DNA of 64,000 bases, taken from positions 62,001 through 126,000 of the forward strand of contig NZ_FNVY01000004.1 in the NCBI RefSeq assembly GCF_900104595.1. Direction: 5' to 3'. This document shows positions 8,120 to 16,339 of the stretch, piece after piece (the stretch's first letter is position 1; each line of letters begins with the position of its first letter). Both the position numbers and the translations under genes were made by a program. The notes under the pieces were generated by a model that was not told the origin of the DNA, ran no database searches, and saw only the letters and a list, made by a program, of their open reading frames with translations. Source of the stretch: Enterococcus timonensis. Its GTDB lineage: Bacteria; Bacillota; Bacilli; Lactobacillales; Enterococcaceae.

Positions 8120-9325
8120 GTGGCAAAAGATTTGCGACGATTAGGGAAATTAGACACTGAGGCGATGTTTAAACTCGTGAGCTATGCGTTTAATAAAGAA
8201 CAAACGGTGGAGCGCCGGGAACATTTTGCCCGCTTGGCTGATAACTCGTGGAATTATGGTTTATTTATTGACGAAAAGTTGGCTTCGCAAGTGATGTGTA
8301 CACCATTTACCGTGAATTTTCACGGGACGCGCTATCAAATGGGGGGCATTGGCTATGTGGCTAGCTATCCTGAATTTCGCGGACAAGGCGGCATTAAAGA
8401 AACGATGCGTCAAATTATTGAAGATATGCAAAAAGAAGGCTTGGCCTTGTCTTATTTAGCGCCATTTTCTTATGGTTTTTATCGTCAATTTGGATACGAG
8501 CAAGTGTTTGAAAATCTACGCTACGAAATTACCCGCAATGATTTGCCAAAAGGACGTAAAGTGGCCGGTCAAGTGGAGCGGATGAAATTAAAAAAAGCTG
8601 AACCATTTTTAAAAAAATTATACGAAAAAAATCCTCACAATCGCCGCGGTGGCTTAGAACGCCCTGAGTGGTGGTGGCATTATATTTTATTTAAAAACAA
8701 AGAACGGAACTATGCGATTTATTTTAATGAAGAACATCAGCCAGAAGGTTACGTTGTTTATCAGATGGAAAATGCGACTTTTAAAATTATTGAGTGGAAT
8801 TATTTAACAGCGGCGGCTTTTCATGGTTTAGGGAAATTTATTTTATCCCACGAAAATGCCTTTAGTTCTTTTGTTTATGAAGCACCTAATTCGGAACATT
8901 CTTTAAGTTACTTGTTAGACGAACCGTCTGCTAAAGTCGAAGTCGTGCCTTATATGATGGCCCGAATTGTAGATTTATCTTTATTTTTAACGGATTATCC
9001 TTTTTTGAAAACCGGTCAGGATCACGTCTTTTATTTAGGTGTGGACGACAATTATGCTCCGTGGAATACAGGAATTTGGCAATTATCTGTTGATGCCACT
9101 GGACAGGCGAGCGTAAAAAAAGTCAGCGAAAAATTTGCCGATGCTAAACATTTTGAACAACCTGTTTTATCTGGGGCGATTCAGGAGTGGACCCAATTAT
9201 TTATGGGGTATCGCCGACCTAAAGATTTGGCATTTTATGGCCGCTTGCACGGACCACTAGCCGCCTATAATGTATTGGAAGAATTAATTCCCCGCGGCTT
9301 ACCTACTTTGGTGGATTATTTTTAA
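8120..9325 (+). CDS. GNAT N-acetyltransferase, Eis-like
   Basis: 401 aa from GTG 8120; GTG 8111 is in frame but only 1 nt from the AAAGGA site. The N-terminal GNAT domain has the acetyl-CoA loop YPEFRGQGGIKETM (V/I-x-x-x-x-R-G-x-G-x pattern) and the SPFSYGFYRQFGYE-like segment. A second GNAT-like domain and a C-terminal SCP2-like region fit the three-domain Eis layout and its usual ~400 residues. Eis-type enzymes acetylate amines such as aminoglycosides or proteins; the natural substrate here is unknown. It appears to be a single-gene unit. Confidence 0.8.
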   Translation: MAKDLRRLGKLDTEAMFKLVSYAFNKEQTVERREHFARLADNSWNYGLFIDEKLASQVMCTPFTVNFHGTRYQMGGIGYVASYPEFRGQGGIKETMRQIIEDMQKEGLALSYLAPFSYGFYRQFGYEQVFENLRYEITRNDLPKGRKVAGQVERMKLKKAEPFLKKLYEKNPHNRRGGLERPEWWWHYILFKNKERNYAIYFNEEHQPEGYVVYQMENATFKIIEWNYLTAAAFHGLGKFILSHENAFSSFVYEAPNSEHSLSYLLDEPSAKVEVVPYMMARIVDLSLFLTDYPFLKTGQDHVFYLGVDDNYAPWNTGIWQLSVDATGQASVKKVSEKFADAKHFEQPVLSGAIQEWTQLFMGYRRPKDLAFYGRLHGPLAAYNVLEELIPRGLPTLVDYF

Positions 9326-9407
9326 AATTCCCTTTAGTCCTTAAGAAAGACTTGCCGAAAATAGGCGCGTTTTATATACTAAAGTGATTGAAGAAAGGAA
9401 GTTGTCT

Positions 9408-10268
9408 GTGGAAAATAAAAAAAGTGTAACAAATACAAATGGCACATCCGGCATGCGTGATTGGGTGCTCCGTTTTGTTAAAGGAATGTTTATTGGCTCG
9501 GGATTTATTTTGCCAGGAGTTTCCGGGGGCGCGCTGGCTGCGGTCTTTGGTATTTATGAAAGAATTATTACTTTTTTAGCCCATTTAACGAAAAATTTTA
9601 AAGAAAATGTTTTATATTTTATTCCCGTTGGTCTGGGTGGAATTTTCGGCGTTTTCTTGTTGTCATTTGCGGTTAGTTTTTTATTAGGCACGTATACGAC
9701 AATTATTTTATGGTTTTTTGTCGGCTGTATTATTGGAACGGTGCCGGGTTTATGGCAAGAAGCTGGGAAACACGGGCGCAGTTCCAGCGATAAAATATTA
9801 ATGGGAATTACTTTTGTCGTGGCTTTGATTTTACTTATTTTAGGGAATCAAAAAATTAACGGTTCCGTCGATCAAAACTTTTTCACTTGGATTATTGCCG
9901 GTGCTTTAATTGGCTTAGGGATTATCGTTCCAGGCTTGTCACCATCTAATTTTTTAGTTTACATGGGGATGTATCAGGCGATGTCTGATGGAATTAAAAA
10001 TATCGATTTTAGCGTTTTGTTGCCGCTAGCTATCGGGGGTCTAGTCTGTGTTTTAGGACTTTCTAAAGTGATGGATTATATTTTTTCAGTCGCGTATAGT
10101 AAATTATTTCATTTTATTTTAGGTGTCGTCTTTGCCTCAACAATTATGATTATTCCGCTAGATTATAGTGGCATTGGTGCCTTTGGATTTGTGATGTGTG
10201 GCGTCTTGTGTCTGGCGGGGATTTTGCTAGGGCGGTTTATGTCGCAACTTGAAGAACGATACAAGTAA
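9408..10268 (+). CDS. DUF368 polyprenyl-phosphate transporter-like membrane protein
   Basis: 286 aa. I chose GTG 9408, 6 nt after AGGAAG; an earlier in-frame GTG at 9384 lacks a site. There are about eight or nine hydrophobic helices. The duplicated motifs SGFILPGVSGGALAAVFGIYE and GIIVPGLSPSNFLVYMGMY (two inverted-repeat halves) are the DUF368 signature. Some DUF368 proteins have been linked to undecaprenyl-phosphate recycling across the membrane. It is followed by a terminator and stands alone. Confidence 0.8.
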   Translation: MENKKSVTNTNGTSGMRDWVLRFVKGMFIGSGFILPGVSGGALAAVFGIYERIITFLAHLTKNFKENVLYFIPVGLGGIFGVFLLSFAVSFLLGTYTTIILWFFVGCIIGTVPGLWQEAGKHGRSSSDKILMGITFVVALILLILGNQKINGSVDQNFFTWIIAGALIGLGIIVPGLSPSNFLVYMGMYQAMSDGIKNIDFSVLLPLAIGGLVCVLGLSKVMDYIFSVAYSKLFHFILGVVFASTIMIIPLDYSGIGAFGFVMCGVLCLAGILLGRFMSQLEERYK

Positions 10269-10278
10269 GTTAAATAAA

Positions 10279-10322
10279 TGCTGTGTTTAAAGGATTTTCC
10301 TTTTTACACAGCACTTTTTTTA
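10279..10322 (+). terminator. Terminator after the DUF368 gene
   Basis: TGCTGTGT pairs with ACACAGCA around an A/T-rich inner stem, followed by seven T. Confidence 0.8.
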
Positions 10323-10379
10323 TAAAGCGTGTATACTAGATAATTAAAGAAGTAGTAAAACGGTGAAGAAGGTGTTGAA

Positions 10380-11543
10380 ATGGAAAAATATTTGGCGAAA
10401 ATGCAAAATGAATTACCTAAAGCGAATATGCGGATCAAAGCCGGAAAATTCGCTGGCATTATTGGTTTAACTTCAAACTTATTGTTGGCTTTTGGTAAAG
10501 TGATATTAGGTTTTTTCACTGGATCGGTTTCCATTTTAGCCGATGGGGTCAATAATTTTGGCGATGGTCTTTCTAGTTTATTGACTTTGATTGGCTTTGC
10601 TGTGGCTGGAAAACCTGCGGATACGAAACATCCTTATGGTCACGAGCGATTTGAGACGATTTCTGGTTTATTTATTTCAATTATCGTCACTTTTGTCGGG
10701 CTGCAATTTTTAAAAACTTCGCTTGAACGAATTATTGATCCAGTGGCAACGAAAATTTCTTGGCTTGTTTTACTCGTTTTATTGATTTCCATCGGGGTAA
10801 AATTTTGGCAAGCGTGGGCGTATCGTAAAATTGGCGAAAAAATCACTTCTGAAACTTTGCTGGCCGCGGCCACAGATAGTGTGAATGACTGTTTAACGAC
10901 AGGGGTTGTTTTATTATCAGCAGCGGTACAAATGTTTACTTCCTGGACAATTGATGGGTACGTCGGCTTGCTTTTGGCAGCTTATATTTTGTATTCAGGA
11001 ATTAAGTTGTTAAAAGAATTCGTCGATTCATTGTTAGGAGAAGTGCCAGCAGAAGAAAAAATCGTCGCCATTGAAAAACAATTAAAATCTTATCCGAAAA
11101 TTCTTGGCTTTCACGATTTGAATTTTCATAGCTATGGCCAGAATCATCAATTTGCTACTGTTCATATTGAAGTAGATGATCGTTACAGCTTGGAGCGCGC
11201 CCACGACATGATTGATATTATCGAAAAAGATTTCTTGGAGACGCTGAATATTCAGTTGGTCTGTCATGTGGATCCGGTTGATGTAAAAAATGCCCGCCGA
11301 CAAAAAATTAGAAAAAGTTTGCGGAAATTTTTGCGTTATTTAGATGATGATTTAACATTGCACGATCTGCGTCTAAGCCAAGATGCGGATGGAGAACACT
11401 TAAGTTTTGATGTGGTGATTCCTAATAAAAGCCACTTTACAGATGAAGAGTTATTGTATCGGATTAAAAAATATTGTTTGGCGGAATTTAAATTAAGCGA
11501 TGTAGAGATTGTGTTTGACCATAATTATTTACTGCAAAATTAA
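10380..11543 (+). CDS. Cation diffusion facilitator transporter
   Basis: 387 aa CDF-family metal efflux protein of the cytoplasmic membrane. The transmembrane part (about residues 20-220) includes SVSILADGVNNFGDGLSSLL and AAATDSVNDCLTTG, the two helices that carry the paired metal-site Asp/Asn residues. TKHPYGHERFE is the conserved loop after helix II. A C-terminal cytosolic ferredoxin-like domain (about 225-300) is followed by an extra ~90-residue extension seen in some enterococcal and streptococcal CDF proteins. The metal (Mn, Zn or Fe) cannot be told from the sequence. Confidence 0.9.
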   Translation: MEKYLAKMQNELPKANMRIKAGKFAGIIGLTSNLLLAFGKVILGFFTGSVSILADGVNNFGDGLSSLLTLIGFAVAGKPADTKHPYGHERFETISGLFISIIVTFVGLQFLKTSLERIIDPVATKISWLVLLVLLISIGVKFWQAWAYRKIGEKITSETLLAAATDSVNDCLTTGVVLLSAAVQMFTSWTIDGYVGLLLAAYILYSGIKLLKEFVDSLLGEVPAEEKIVAIEKQLKSYPKILGFHDLNFHSYGQNHQFATVHIEVDDRYSLERAHDMIDIIEKDFLETLNIQLVCHVDPVDVKNARRQKIRKSLRKFLRYLDDDLTLHDLRLSQDADGEHLSFDVVIPNKSHFTDEELLYRIKKYCLAEFKLSDVEIVFDHNYLLQN

Positions 11544-11571
11544 GACCGGGATCTCAGGTCTTAATTTTTTT
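11540..11571 (+). terminator. Terminator after the CDF gene
   Basis: TAAGACC/GGTCTTA stem starting at the stop codon, with a T-tract. Confidence 0.75.
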
Positions 11572-11659
11572 AAAAGTTATTATCTAGTTTTGAAAACTAG
11601 ATTGCATAGTTCTATAAATTCTGATACAATATTTTTGAAATGACTAAGGAGGTTTTCAG

Positions 11660-12217
11660 ATGGATAAAGTCCTTCCTGCTAAAAATTTGGTTGATCGCGG
11701 TACCGAATTAAATGGATTTTCTTTGCCTCGCTGGGAAGATCTTCCAGATTTTGAATTGTACATGGATCAAGTAGTCACTTTGGTCAATCGTTTTTTACAA
11801 CCGATTTTGCCAGAAAAAAGTTTACTAACCGCGGCGATGGTCAATAATTATGTCAAACAAAAATTATTGCCACCACCACTTAAAAAAAAATATCGAAAAG
11901 AACATCTGGCTTATTTATTAGCCATCAGTGCTTTAAAACAAGTTTTGTCTTTGCCAGAGTTAAAAGAGGCGTTAACGTATCAAATTAGTTTCCAAGAGAA
12001 AACTGAGAGCTACGATGCATTTTGCGCCATGTTGGAACAAGCTTTACAAGAAGTCGCTCAACAAATGAAAGAACCTCAAGCAGCGCAACTGCCATTTGAC
12101 GGCACCGTGCAACGGCGGATTTTTTTACGCAGCATCACCTTATCTTTAGCACTGAAATTATTCTCAGAAGGGGTTTTGGCCTTTCCTGAAACTAAAGGAG
12201 CAAGTAATGATGAATAA
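11660..12217 (+). CDS. DUF1836 domain protein
   Basis: 185 aa, mostly helical and without membrane segments. The central VNNYVKQKLLPPPLKKKYRK and AYLLAISALKQVL are typical of DUF1836, whose N-terminal part resembles a MerR-like helix-turn-helix. A regulatory or DNA-binding role is therefore likely but unproven. It has a strong AAGGAGG site and overlaps the degV-like gene by 11 nt. The pairing with DegV recurs in Lactobacillales as I recall, which suggests a shared role in lipid metabolism or its control. Confidence 0.75.
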   Translation: MDKVLPAKNLVDRGTELNGFSLPRWEDLPDFELYMDQVVTLVNRFLQPILPEKSLLTAAMVNNYVKQKLLPPPLKKKYRKEHLAYLLAISALKQVLSLPELKEALTYQISFQEKTESYDAFCAMLEQALQEVAQQMKEPQAAQLPFDGTVQRRIFLRSITLSLALKLFSEGVLAFPETKGASNDE

Positions 12218-13061
12218 ACAAAAAATAGCTTTACTCGTAGATTCAGGATGTGATTTGCCAGAAAAATTTGTTAAACGGGACGATGTTTTTGTCCTACCTT
12301 TAAAAATTAGTTTTCATGACGGCCATTTTCTAGATGGTGTGGATATTACCGGCGATGAGGTTTTAGCTCGCCTGTCACAAGAAGTGCCCAAGACCGCCTT
12401 ACCTGATGGACAAATGATTTTCGATACGCTAGAAAAAATTTGTCAAAAAGGGTTTGAAAAAGTGATCGCCATTACAATTTCAGCTGGGCTTTCCGGAACA
12501 AATAACGCAGTTAGACTACAACTGGCGGAATTTCCTCAATTAGAAACTTTATTAGTAGATACAAAAAATATTGGGATTGGCGCCGGATTTTCTGCGATAT
12601 TAGCCTGCGAACTGATCGATAAAGGGGCTAGTTTTGAAGAAATCTCGACTCAGATTAATAAAGCCGTGCCCAAGTCAAAAATATTTTTTAGCGTAGCCAC
12701 TTTAGAATATTTGAAAAAAGGCGGGCGAATCGGCTTAGTTTCGGCGATTTTAGGCAATGCACTTTCCTTGAAACCAGTAATTTCTTGTAATGATGAAGGT
12801 GTTTATTATACAGTCACCAAAACACGTGGACTTAATAAAAGCCGCGAAAAATTGCGTCAACTTATTTTAGAACGTGTTCCGCAAAAAGGACAGTTTCGTT
12901 TTGCAGTAGCCATGGCGGGTGCTAAAGAAGAAGCCGCCGCCGCTTATGCTTGGTTAAAAGAAAAATTTCCCGAAACGGAAGTTATTTATGCCCCGATTTC
13001 GCCCGCTCTTTCGGTCCATACCGGTCCAGGACTTTTAGGCATTGGTATTCAAGAGTTTTAA
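12207..13061 (+). CDS. DegV family fatty-acid-binding protein
   Basis: 284 aa. The N-terminus IALLVDSGCDLPEKF, the segment ITISAGLSGTNNAV and SVATLEYLKKGGRIG are the DegV fold hallmarks. DegV proteins (FakB-like) hold a fatty acid for the kinase FakA, which phosphorylates it for phospholipid synthesis. No FakA gene is in the window. Two adjacent ATG codons (12207 and 12210) follow AAAGGAG; either could be used. The 11-nt overlap with the DUF1836 gene indicates an operon. Confidence 0.9.
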   Translation: MMNKQKIALLVDSGCDLPEKFVKRDDVFVLPLKISFHDGHFLDGVDITGDEVLARLSQEVPKTALPDGQMIFDTLEKICQKGFEKVIAITISAGLSGTNNAVRLQLAEFPQLETLLVDTKNIGIGAGFSAILACELIDKGASFEEISTQINKAVPKSKIFFSVATLEYLKKGGRIGLVSAILGNALSLKPVISCNDEGVYYTVTKTRGLNKSREKLRQLILERVPQKGQFRFAVAMAGAKEEAAAAYAWLKEKFPETEVIYAPISPALSVHTGPGLLGIGIQEF

Positions 13062-13154
13062 ATTTCTAATTAGGTAAAGACAGTTTGAAAATAAAAAAGT
13101 TCCAAGAAAAAATTTCGAGATAAAAGAGTTTCAGTGAGTGAAAGGAAGTTTAAG

Positions 13155-13823
13155 ATGGCTGAAAAAAATGTTCAAGCACCCGTGTTTTCCAAAAAATATT
13201 TAATCGTCAATGAAGTGTTAAATTCAGTGACCCACGGCATCGGCGTTGGATTTAGTATTGTCGGATTAGTTTTGCTGTTGCTTAAAGGCGTTCAGCTACA
13301 CTCAACTATTCACGTGGTCAGCTATGCAATTTACGGTGCCAGCTTAATTTTACTTTTTTTATCCTCGACACTATTTCACAGTTTAATTTTTACCCGCGCT
13401 AGAAAAGTTTTCCAAGTATTTGATCACTGTTCGATATTCGTCTTGATTGCCGGATCGTATACACCATTTTGCCTGCTGGCCTTACCAAAAAAAATCGGCT
13501 GGCCAATTTTAATTGGCATTTGGGCGCTAGCTATTGCCGGCATCGTTTATAAATCTTTGACTTTACACAAAAAAGAAACAGTTTCTAAAGTTTCGACGAT
13601 TATTTATTTGATCATGGGGTGGGGCGTTGCTTTCACGATTCCTGCTTTGATTAAAAGCATCGGACTGCAAGGCGCACTGCTTTTATTGTCTGGCGGGGTG
13701 GCGTATAGCTTGGGCGCTTTTGTTTATAGCCTGAAAAATGTCCGCTTTATGCATGTCGTCTGGCACCTCTTCGTCCTCCTGGCTGCCGCCTTAATGTACG
13801 CCTCAGTTTATATGTATACTTAA
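13155..13823 (+). CDS. trhA: Hemolysin III / PAQR-family membrane protein (TrhA-like)
   Basis: 222 aa from ATG 13155, which lies 6 nt after AAAGGAAG. Seven membrane helices are visible. The PAQR/HlyIII signature is present: NSVTHGIG near the first helix, SSTLFHSL in the middle and FMHVVWHLFVL near the end, giving the Ser/His/Asp-type zinc-site residues. Members affect membrane lipid homeostasis; haemolysin is a historical name. The stop codon is followed without a gap by the first unit of the palindromic repeat array. Confidence 0.85.
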   Translation: MAEKNVQAPVFSKKYLIVNEVLNSVTHGIGVGFSIVGLVLLLLKGVQLHSTIHVVSYAIYGASLILLFLSSTLFHSLIFTRARKVFQVFDHCSIFVLIAGSYTPFCLLALPKKIGWPILIGIWALAIAGIVYKSLTLHKKETVSKVSTIIYLIMGWGVAFTIPALIKSIGLQGALLLLSGGVAYSLGAFVYSLKNVRFMHVVWHLFVLLAAALMYASVYMYT

Positions 13824-13939
13824 GGTTGTCGCAGAGTCGTTAAGAGACGTAGAGAAATAGGAAAATTTTTCGAAAATCACGCTTTTAGATTTTTAAAAAT
13901 TTTATCTTTTCTCCTAGTCTCTGACTCTAAGCCACCGTC
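13824..13939 (+). repeat. Palindromic repeat unit, array 1, unit 1 (subtype a)
   Basis: Starts at the base after the trhA stop codon with GGTTGTC and ends with CCACCGTC. Nested complementary arms: AGAGTC with GACTCT, AGAGAC with GTCTCT, then GAGAAATAGGAAAAT against ATTTTATCTTTTCTCCT. The core is the A/T-rich subtype a hairpin (AAAATC ... GATTTT). Confidence 0.85.
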
Positions 13940-13945
13940 AAATAA

Positions 13946-14056
13946 GGTTGTCTTTTAGCTGATTTGCGCTGTAGAAAATTAGGAAAATTGAACACGAATG
14001 GAACATTCGCTGGAAATTTTATCTATTTTCCTAAGTGCAAGCTAAAAGATACCGTC
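13946..14056 (+). repeat. Palindromic repeat unit, array 1, unit 2 (subtype b)
   Basis: GGTTGTC start and ACCGTC end. CTTTTAGCT pairs with AGCTAAAAG and TTGCGCT lies against AGTGCAA. GTAGAAAATTAGGAAAAT faces ATTTTATCTATTTTCCTA. The core is subtype b, with the apical hairpin CGAATGGAACATTCG. Confidence 0.85.
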
Positions 14057-14062
14057 AAATAA

Positions 14063-14100
14063 GGTTGTCTTAGAGTCGCCAAAAGACGTAGAAAATTATA
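14063..14100 (+). repeat. Truncated repeat unit joined to a terminator
   Basis: Contains only the left arm (GGTTGTC to GACGTAGAAAATTA). The sequence then changes into the terminator hairpin. Confidence 0.8.
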
Positions 14101-14141
14101 AAAAAGGTCGCTAGCTCATGACGAGTTAGCGACCTTTTATT
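14101..14141. terminator. Bidirectional terminator between trhA and the VOC gene
   Basis: AAAAGGTCGCTA(G/A)CTC stem with matching right arm and T or A runs on both sides. It serves both convergent transcripts. Confidence 0.85.
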
Positions 14142-14160
14142 TGACCTAAGAAGTAAAAAT

Positions 14161-14550
14161 TTATTTTTCAGCCGTCAATTCAATCAAGTTGCCTTCAGGA
14201 TCTTTGATGACTGCTTCGTAGTAGCCATCGCCAGTCACCCGAGGACCGTTTAGCAAATTATTTTCCTTTTTGAAAATTTCTGTCAGCTGATCGACCTCAG
14301 ATTTAGAACCTACAGATAAAGCTAAATGGGCGTATCCAAAGCAATCGACGCCGTTGTTTTCTAATTCGGGTTTATTCATTAGTTCAATGCGAGCACCGGT
14401 ATCAAAGGCTAGAAAATAAGAGCGAAAATTCGTTTTAGGATTATGATACAAGTCAGATGCGTTCGTGTGAAAATTGTCATGGTAAAATTTTTTCATTTTT
14501 TCCAGATCTTTGACCCAGATGGCGAGATGTTCGATTTTGATTTGTGACAT
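14161..14550 (-). CDS. VOC/glyoxalase family protein
   Basis: 129 aa with a βαβββ vicinal-oxygen-chelate fold. The N-terminal IEHLAIWVKDLEKMKKFY and C-terminal KDPEGNLIELT carry the usual metal-ligand His and Glu; a second His lies in FGYAHLAL. The length suits a single two-module subunit that dimerises. It could be a lactoylglutathione-lyase-like or fosfomycin/antibiotic-binding protein; none of these can be selected from the sequence. It is monocistronic with GGAGG before the ATG. Confidence 0.8.
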   Translation of the reverse strand: MSQIKIEHLAIWVKDLEKMKKFYHDNFHTNASDLYHNPKTNFRSYFLAFDTGARIELMNKPELENNGVDCFGYAHLALSVGSKSEVDQLTEIFKKENNLLNGPRVTGDGYYEAVIKDPEGNLIELTAEK

Positions 14551-14611
14551 TTGAAATCCTCCAATTTTACGTGATACTCAAGTTGTACCATACTTCGCAA
14601 ATCTAATACAG

Positions 14612-14752
14612 TCCGAACTTCTAAAATAATTTAAAATCCTCTTCTGATTTAAACACGAACAATAAAAATGTTTCTCTAACTTTCACGCGATTATTTTTGA
14701 TTAATTCTAAAGCACAACGTAAACTAAGAGTTGCTTTTAAAATATAGTTCGT
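14612..14752 (+). promoter_or_regulatory. guaC upstream region with PurR-box-like CGAAC motifs
   Basis: About 220 nt separate the VOC and guaC genes and no further gene is visible. CCGAACTT (14613-14620) and ACGAACAA (14655-14662) lie in direct orientation. An inverted AGTTCGTT (14746-14753) sits just before the guaC ribosome site. The spacing differs from the canonical paired PurBox. Confidence 0.3.
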
Positions 14753-14772
14753 TTTTTGAAAGGACGATCCAG

Positions 14773-15750
14773 ATGAAAGTTTTTGATTACGAAGATGTGC
14801 AACTGATTCCTAATAAATGCATCGTCAATTCCCGCAGCGAGTGCGATACGCAAGTGAAACTGGGAAAATTCACCTTTAAATTACCAGTGGTGCCGGCGAA
14901 TATGCAAACAATCATTGATGAAACAATTGCCGAAAATTTAGCCAAATCGGGCTACTTTTATATAATGCATCGCTTTGATGAAGATCGACGGGAAAATTTT
15001 ATTAAACATATGCACGACCAAAATCTGATTGCTTCCATTTCTGTTGGCGTCAAACCGACTGAATATACTTTTGTTGAAGACTTAGCTGAAAAAAAATTAA
15101 TTCCCGAGTTTGTGACGATTGATATTGCTCATGGTCATGCCAATTCTGTTATCGAGATGATTGGCCATTTGAAAAAAAATCTTCCGGATACTTTTGTCAT
15201 TGCTGGTAACGTTGGGACGCCAGAAGCCGTGCGGGAACTAGAAAATGCTGGAGCGGATGCCACGAAAGTTGGGATTGGCCCAGGGAAAGTTTGTATTACT
15301 AAATTAAAAACTGGTTTTGGGACTGGCGGTTGGCAGTTGGCGGCCTTAAGATGGTGTGCTAAAGCGGCTCAAAAACCAATTATCGCAGATGGTGGTATCA
15401 GAACCCACGGCGATATTGCCAAATCCGTTCGTTTTGGCGCAACTATGGTGATGATTGGCTCACTTTTTGCCGGACATGAGGAATCTCCTGGCGAAACGAA
15501 AGTGGAAAATGGCGTGTTTTACAAAGAATATTTTGGCTCAGCTTCGGAATTTCAAAAAGGCGAGCATAAAAATGTCGAAGGGAAAAAAATCTGGGTGCCG
15601 TATAAAGGGAAATTGCAAGATACGTTAGACGAAATGCAACAAGATTTGCAGTCCAGCATTTCTTATGCCGGCGGTCGCGATTTGGCGGCCTTGCGCACGG
15701 TAGATTATGTGATTGTAAAAAATAGTATCTTTAATGGCGATCAATACTAA
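14773..15750 (+). CDS. guaC: GMP reductase
   Basis: 325 aa from ATG 14773, preceded by AAAGGACG; the open frame extends upstream but lacks a ribosome site there. It is an IMPDH/GMPR-family TIM barrel that converts GMP to IMP with NADPH in purine salvage. The active-site cysteine loop [17 protein letters not shown] and [15 protein letters not shown] are clear, and the absence of a CBS insert separates it from IMP dehydrogenase. The length matches the bacterial GuaC-2 type. Confidence 0.95.
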   Translation: MKVFDYEDVQLIPNKCIVNSRSECDTQVKLGKFTFKLPVVPANMQTIIDETIAENLAKSGYFYIMHRFDEDRRENFIKHMHDQNLIASISVGVKPTEYTFVEDLAEKKLIPEFVTIDIAHGHANSVIEMIGHLKKNLPDTFVIAGNVGTPEAVRELENAGADATKVGIGPGKVCITKLKTGFGTGGWQLAALRWCAKAAQKPIIADGGIRTHGDIAKSVRFGATMVMIGSLFAGHEESPGETKVENGVFYKEYFGSASEFQKGEHKNVEGKKIWVPYKGKLQDTLDEMQQDLQSSISYAGGRDLAALRTVDYVIVKNSIFNGDQY

Positions 15751-15789
15751 AAAAAATCAGCTAACTTTTTTAAGGTTAGCTGATTTTTA
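15751..15789. terminator. Bidirectional terminator between guaC and the ECF gene
   Basis: 13-bp stem (AAAATCAGCTAAC / GTTAGCTGATTTT) flanked by A and T runs. It overlaps the end of the convergent gene. Confidence 0.85.
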
Positions 15790-16339
15790 TTTTTCTTAAT
15801 TGATAACGAGCGAGCATTTTTTCTAATGGTAGAAATAAAATGGTTACTAAAACAATGGTGACCGCCACATTAATAAAAGTTGCCGGCAATCTGGTGGTCG
15901 CCGAGGTGAAAGCTACTGGAAAATCAGCGCCAGCAAATAAAAAGACGACAATGTTTTTTACTTGCGTCATAAAAATTTTAGCAAGACCAGTAAAAATAGC
16001 AGTGACGGTAATTTTCCACAAATCTTTAGTAGTGGTCACTTTTTCTTTAAAAATCCCGTGGAAAAAAATCCAAGCAACGCCGCCAACAATTAAACTTTCC
16101 AAAATAAAATAAGGAGCTTCAGTGGCGTATCCGTTCATCAAATCAAAAATCGCCAGACCCATTCCGCCAGCCAAAGCACCACCGGGATAGCCTAAAAGCA
16201 AGACAGATAATAAAACGAGAACATTTCCCGTGTGAACAAACGCATTGGGTAATGGGATGCGCAACGATTGGGTGGCGATGAAAGTAAGAGCTGTGAAAAG
16301 AGCTATCATGACTAGTTTCAACGTTTTTTTATTTTGCAT
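15776..16339 (-). CDS. ECF transporter S component, probably for vitamin B6
   Basis: 187 aa from ATG 16339; an in-frame extension to 16423 runs inside the upstream kinase gene and is unlikely. About six membrane helices. IALFTALTFIATQSLRIPLP near the N-terminus and GYPGGALAGGMGLAIFDLMNG in the middle resemble the S-component (EcfS) fold with its small-residue contact helix. The gene overlaps the end of the pyridoxine-kinase-like gene by 11 nt, so the imported substrate is probably pyridoxine or a relative. It would dock to the EcfAA'T module encoded elsewhere. Confidence 0.75.
   Translation of the reverse strand: MQNKKTLKLVMIALFTALTFIATQSLRIPLPNAFVHTGNVLVLLSVLLLGYPGGALAGGMGLAIFDLMNGYATEAPYFILESLIVGGVAWIFFHGIFKEKVTTTKDLWKITVTAIFTGLAKIFMTQVKNIVVFLFAGADFPVAFTSATTRLPATFINVAVTIVLVTILFLPLEKMLARYQLRKIKIS

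Noticed and set aside
13824-14100. CRISPR array
   Set aside because: The repeated units are long imperfect palindromes with 6-nt linkers, not short identical repeats with unique spacers.
15840-16112. 90-aa ORF opposite the ECF S-component gene
   Set aside because: It is antisense to a clear membrane protein, has no ribosome site, and its composition reflects the complementary strand.
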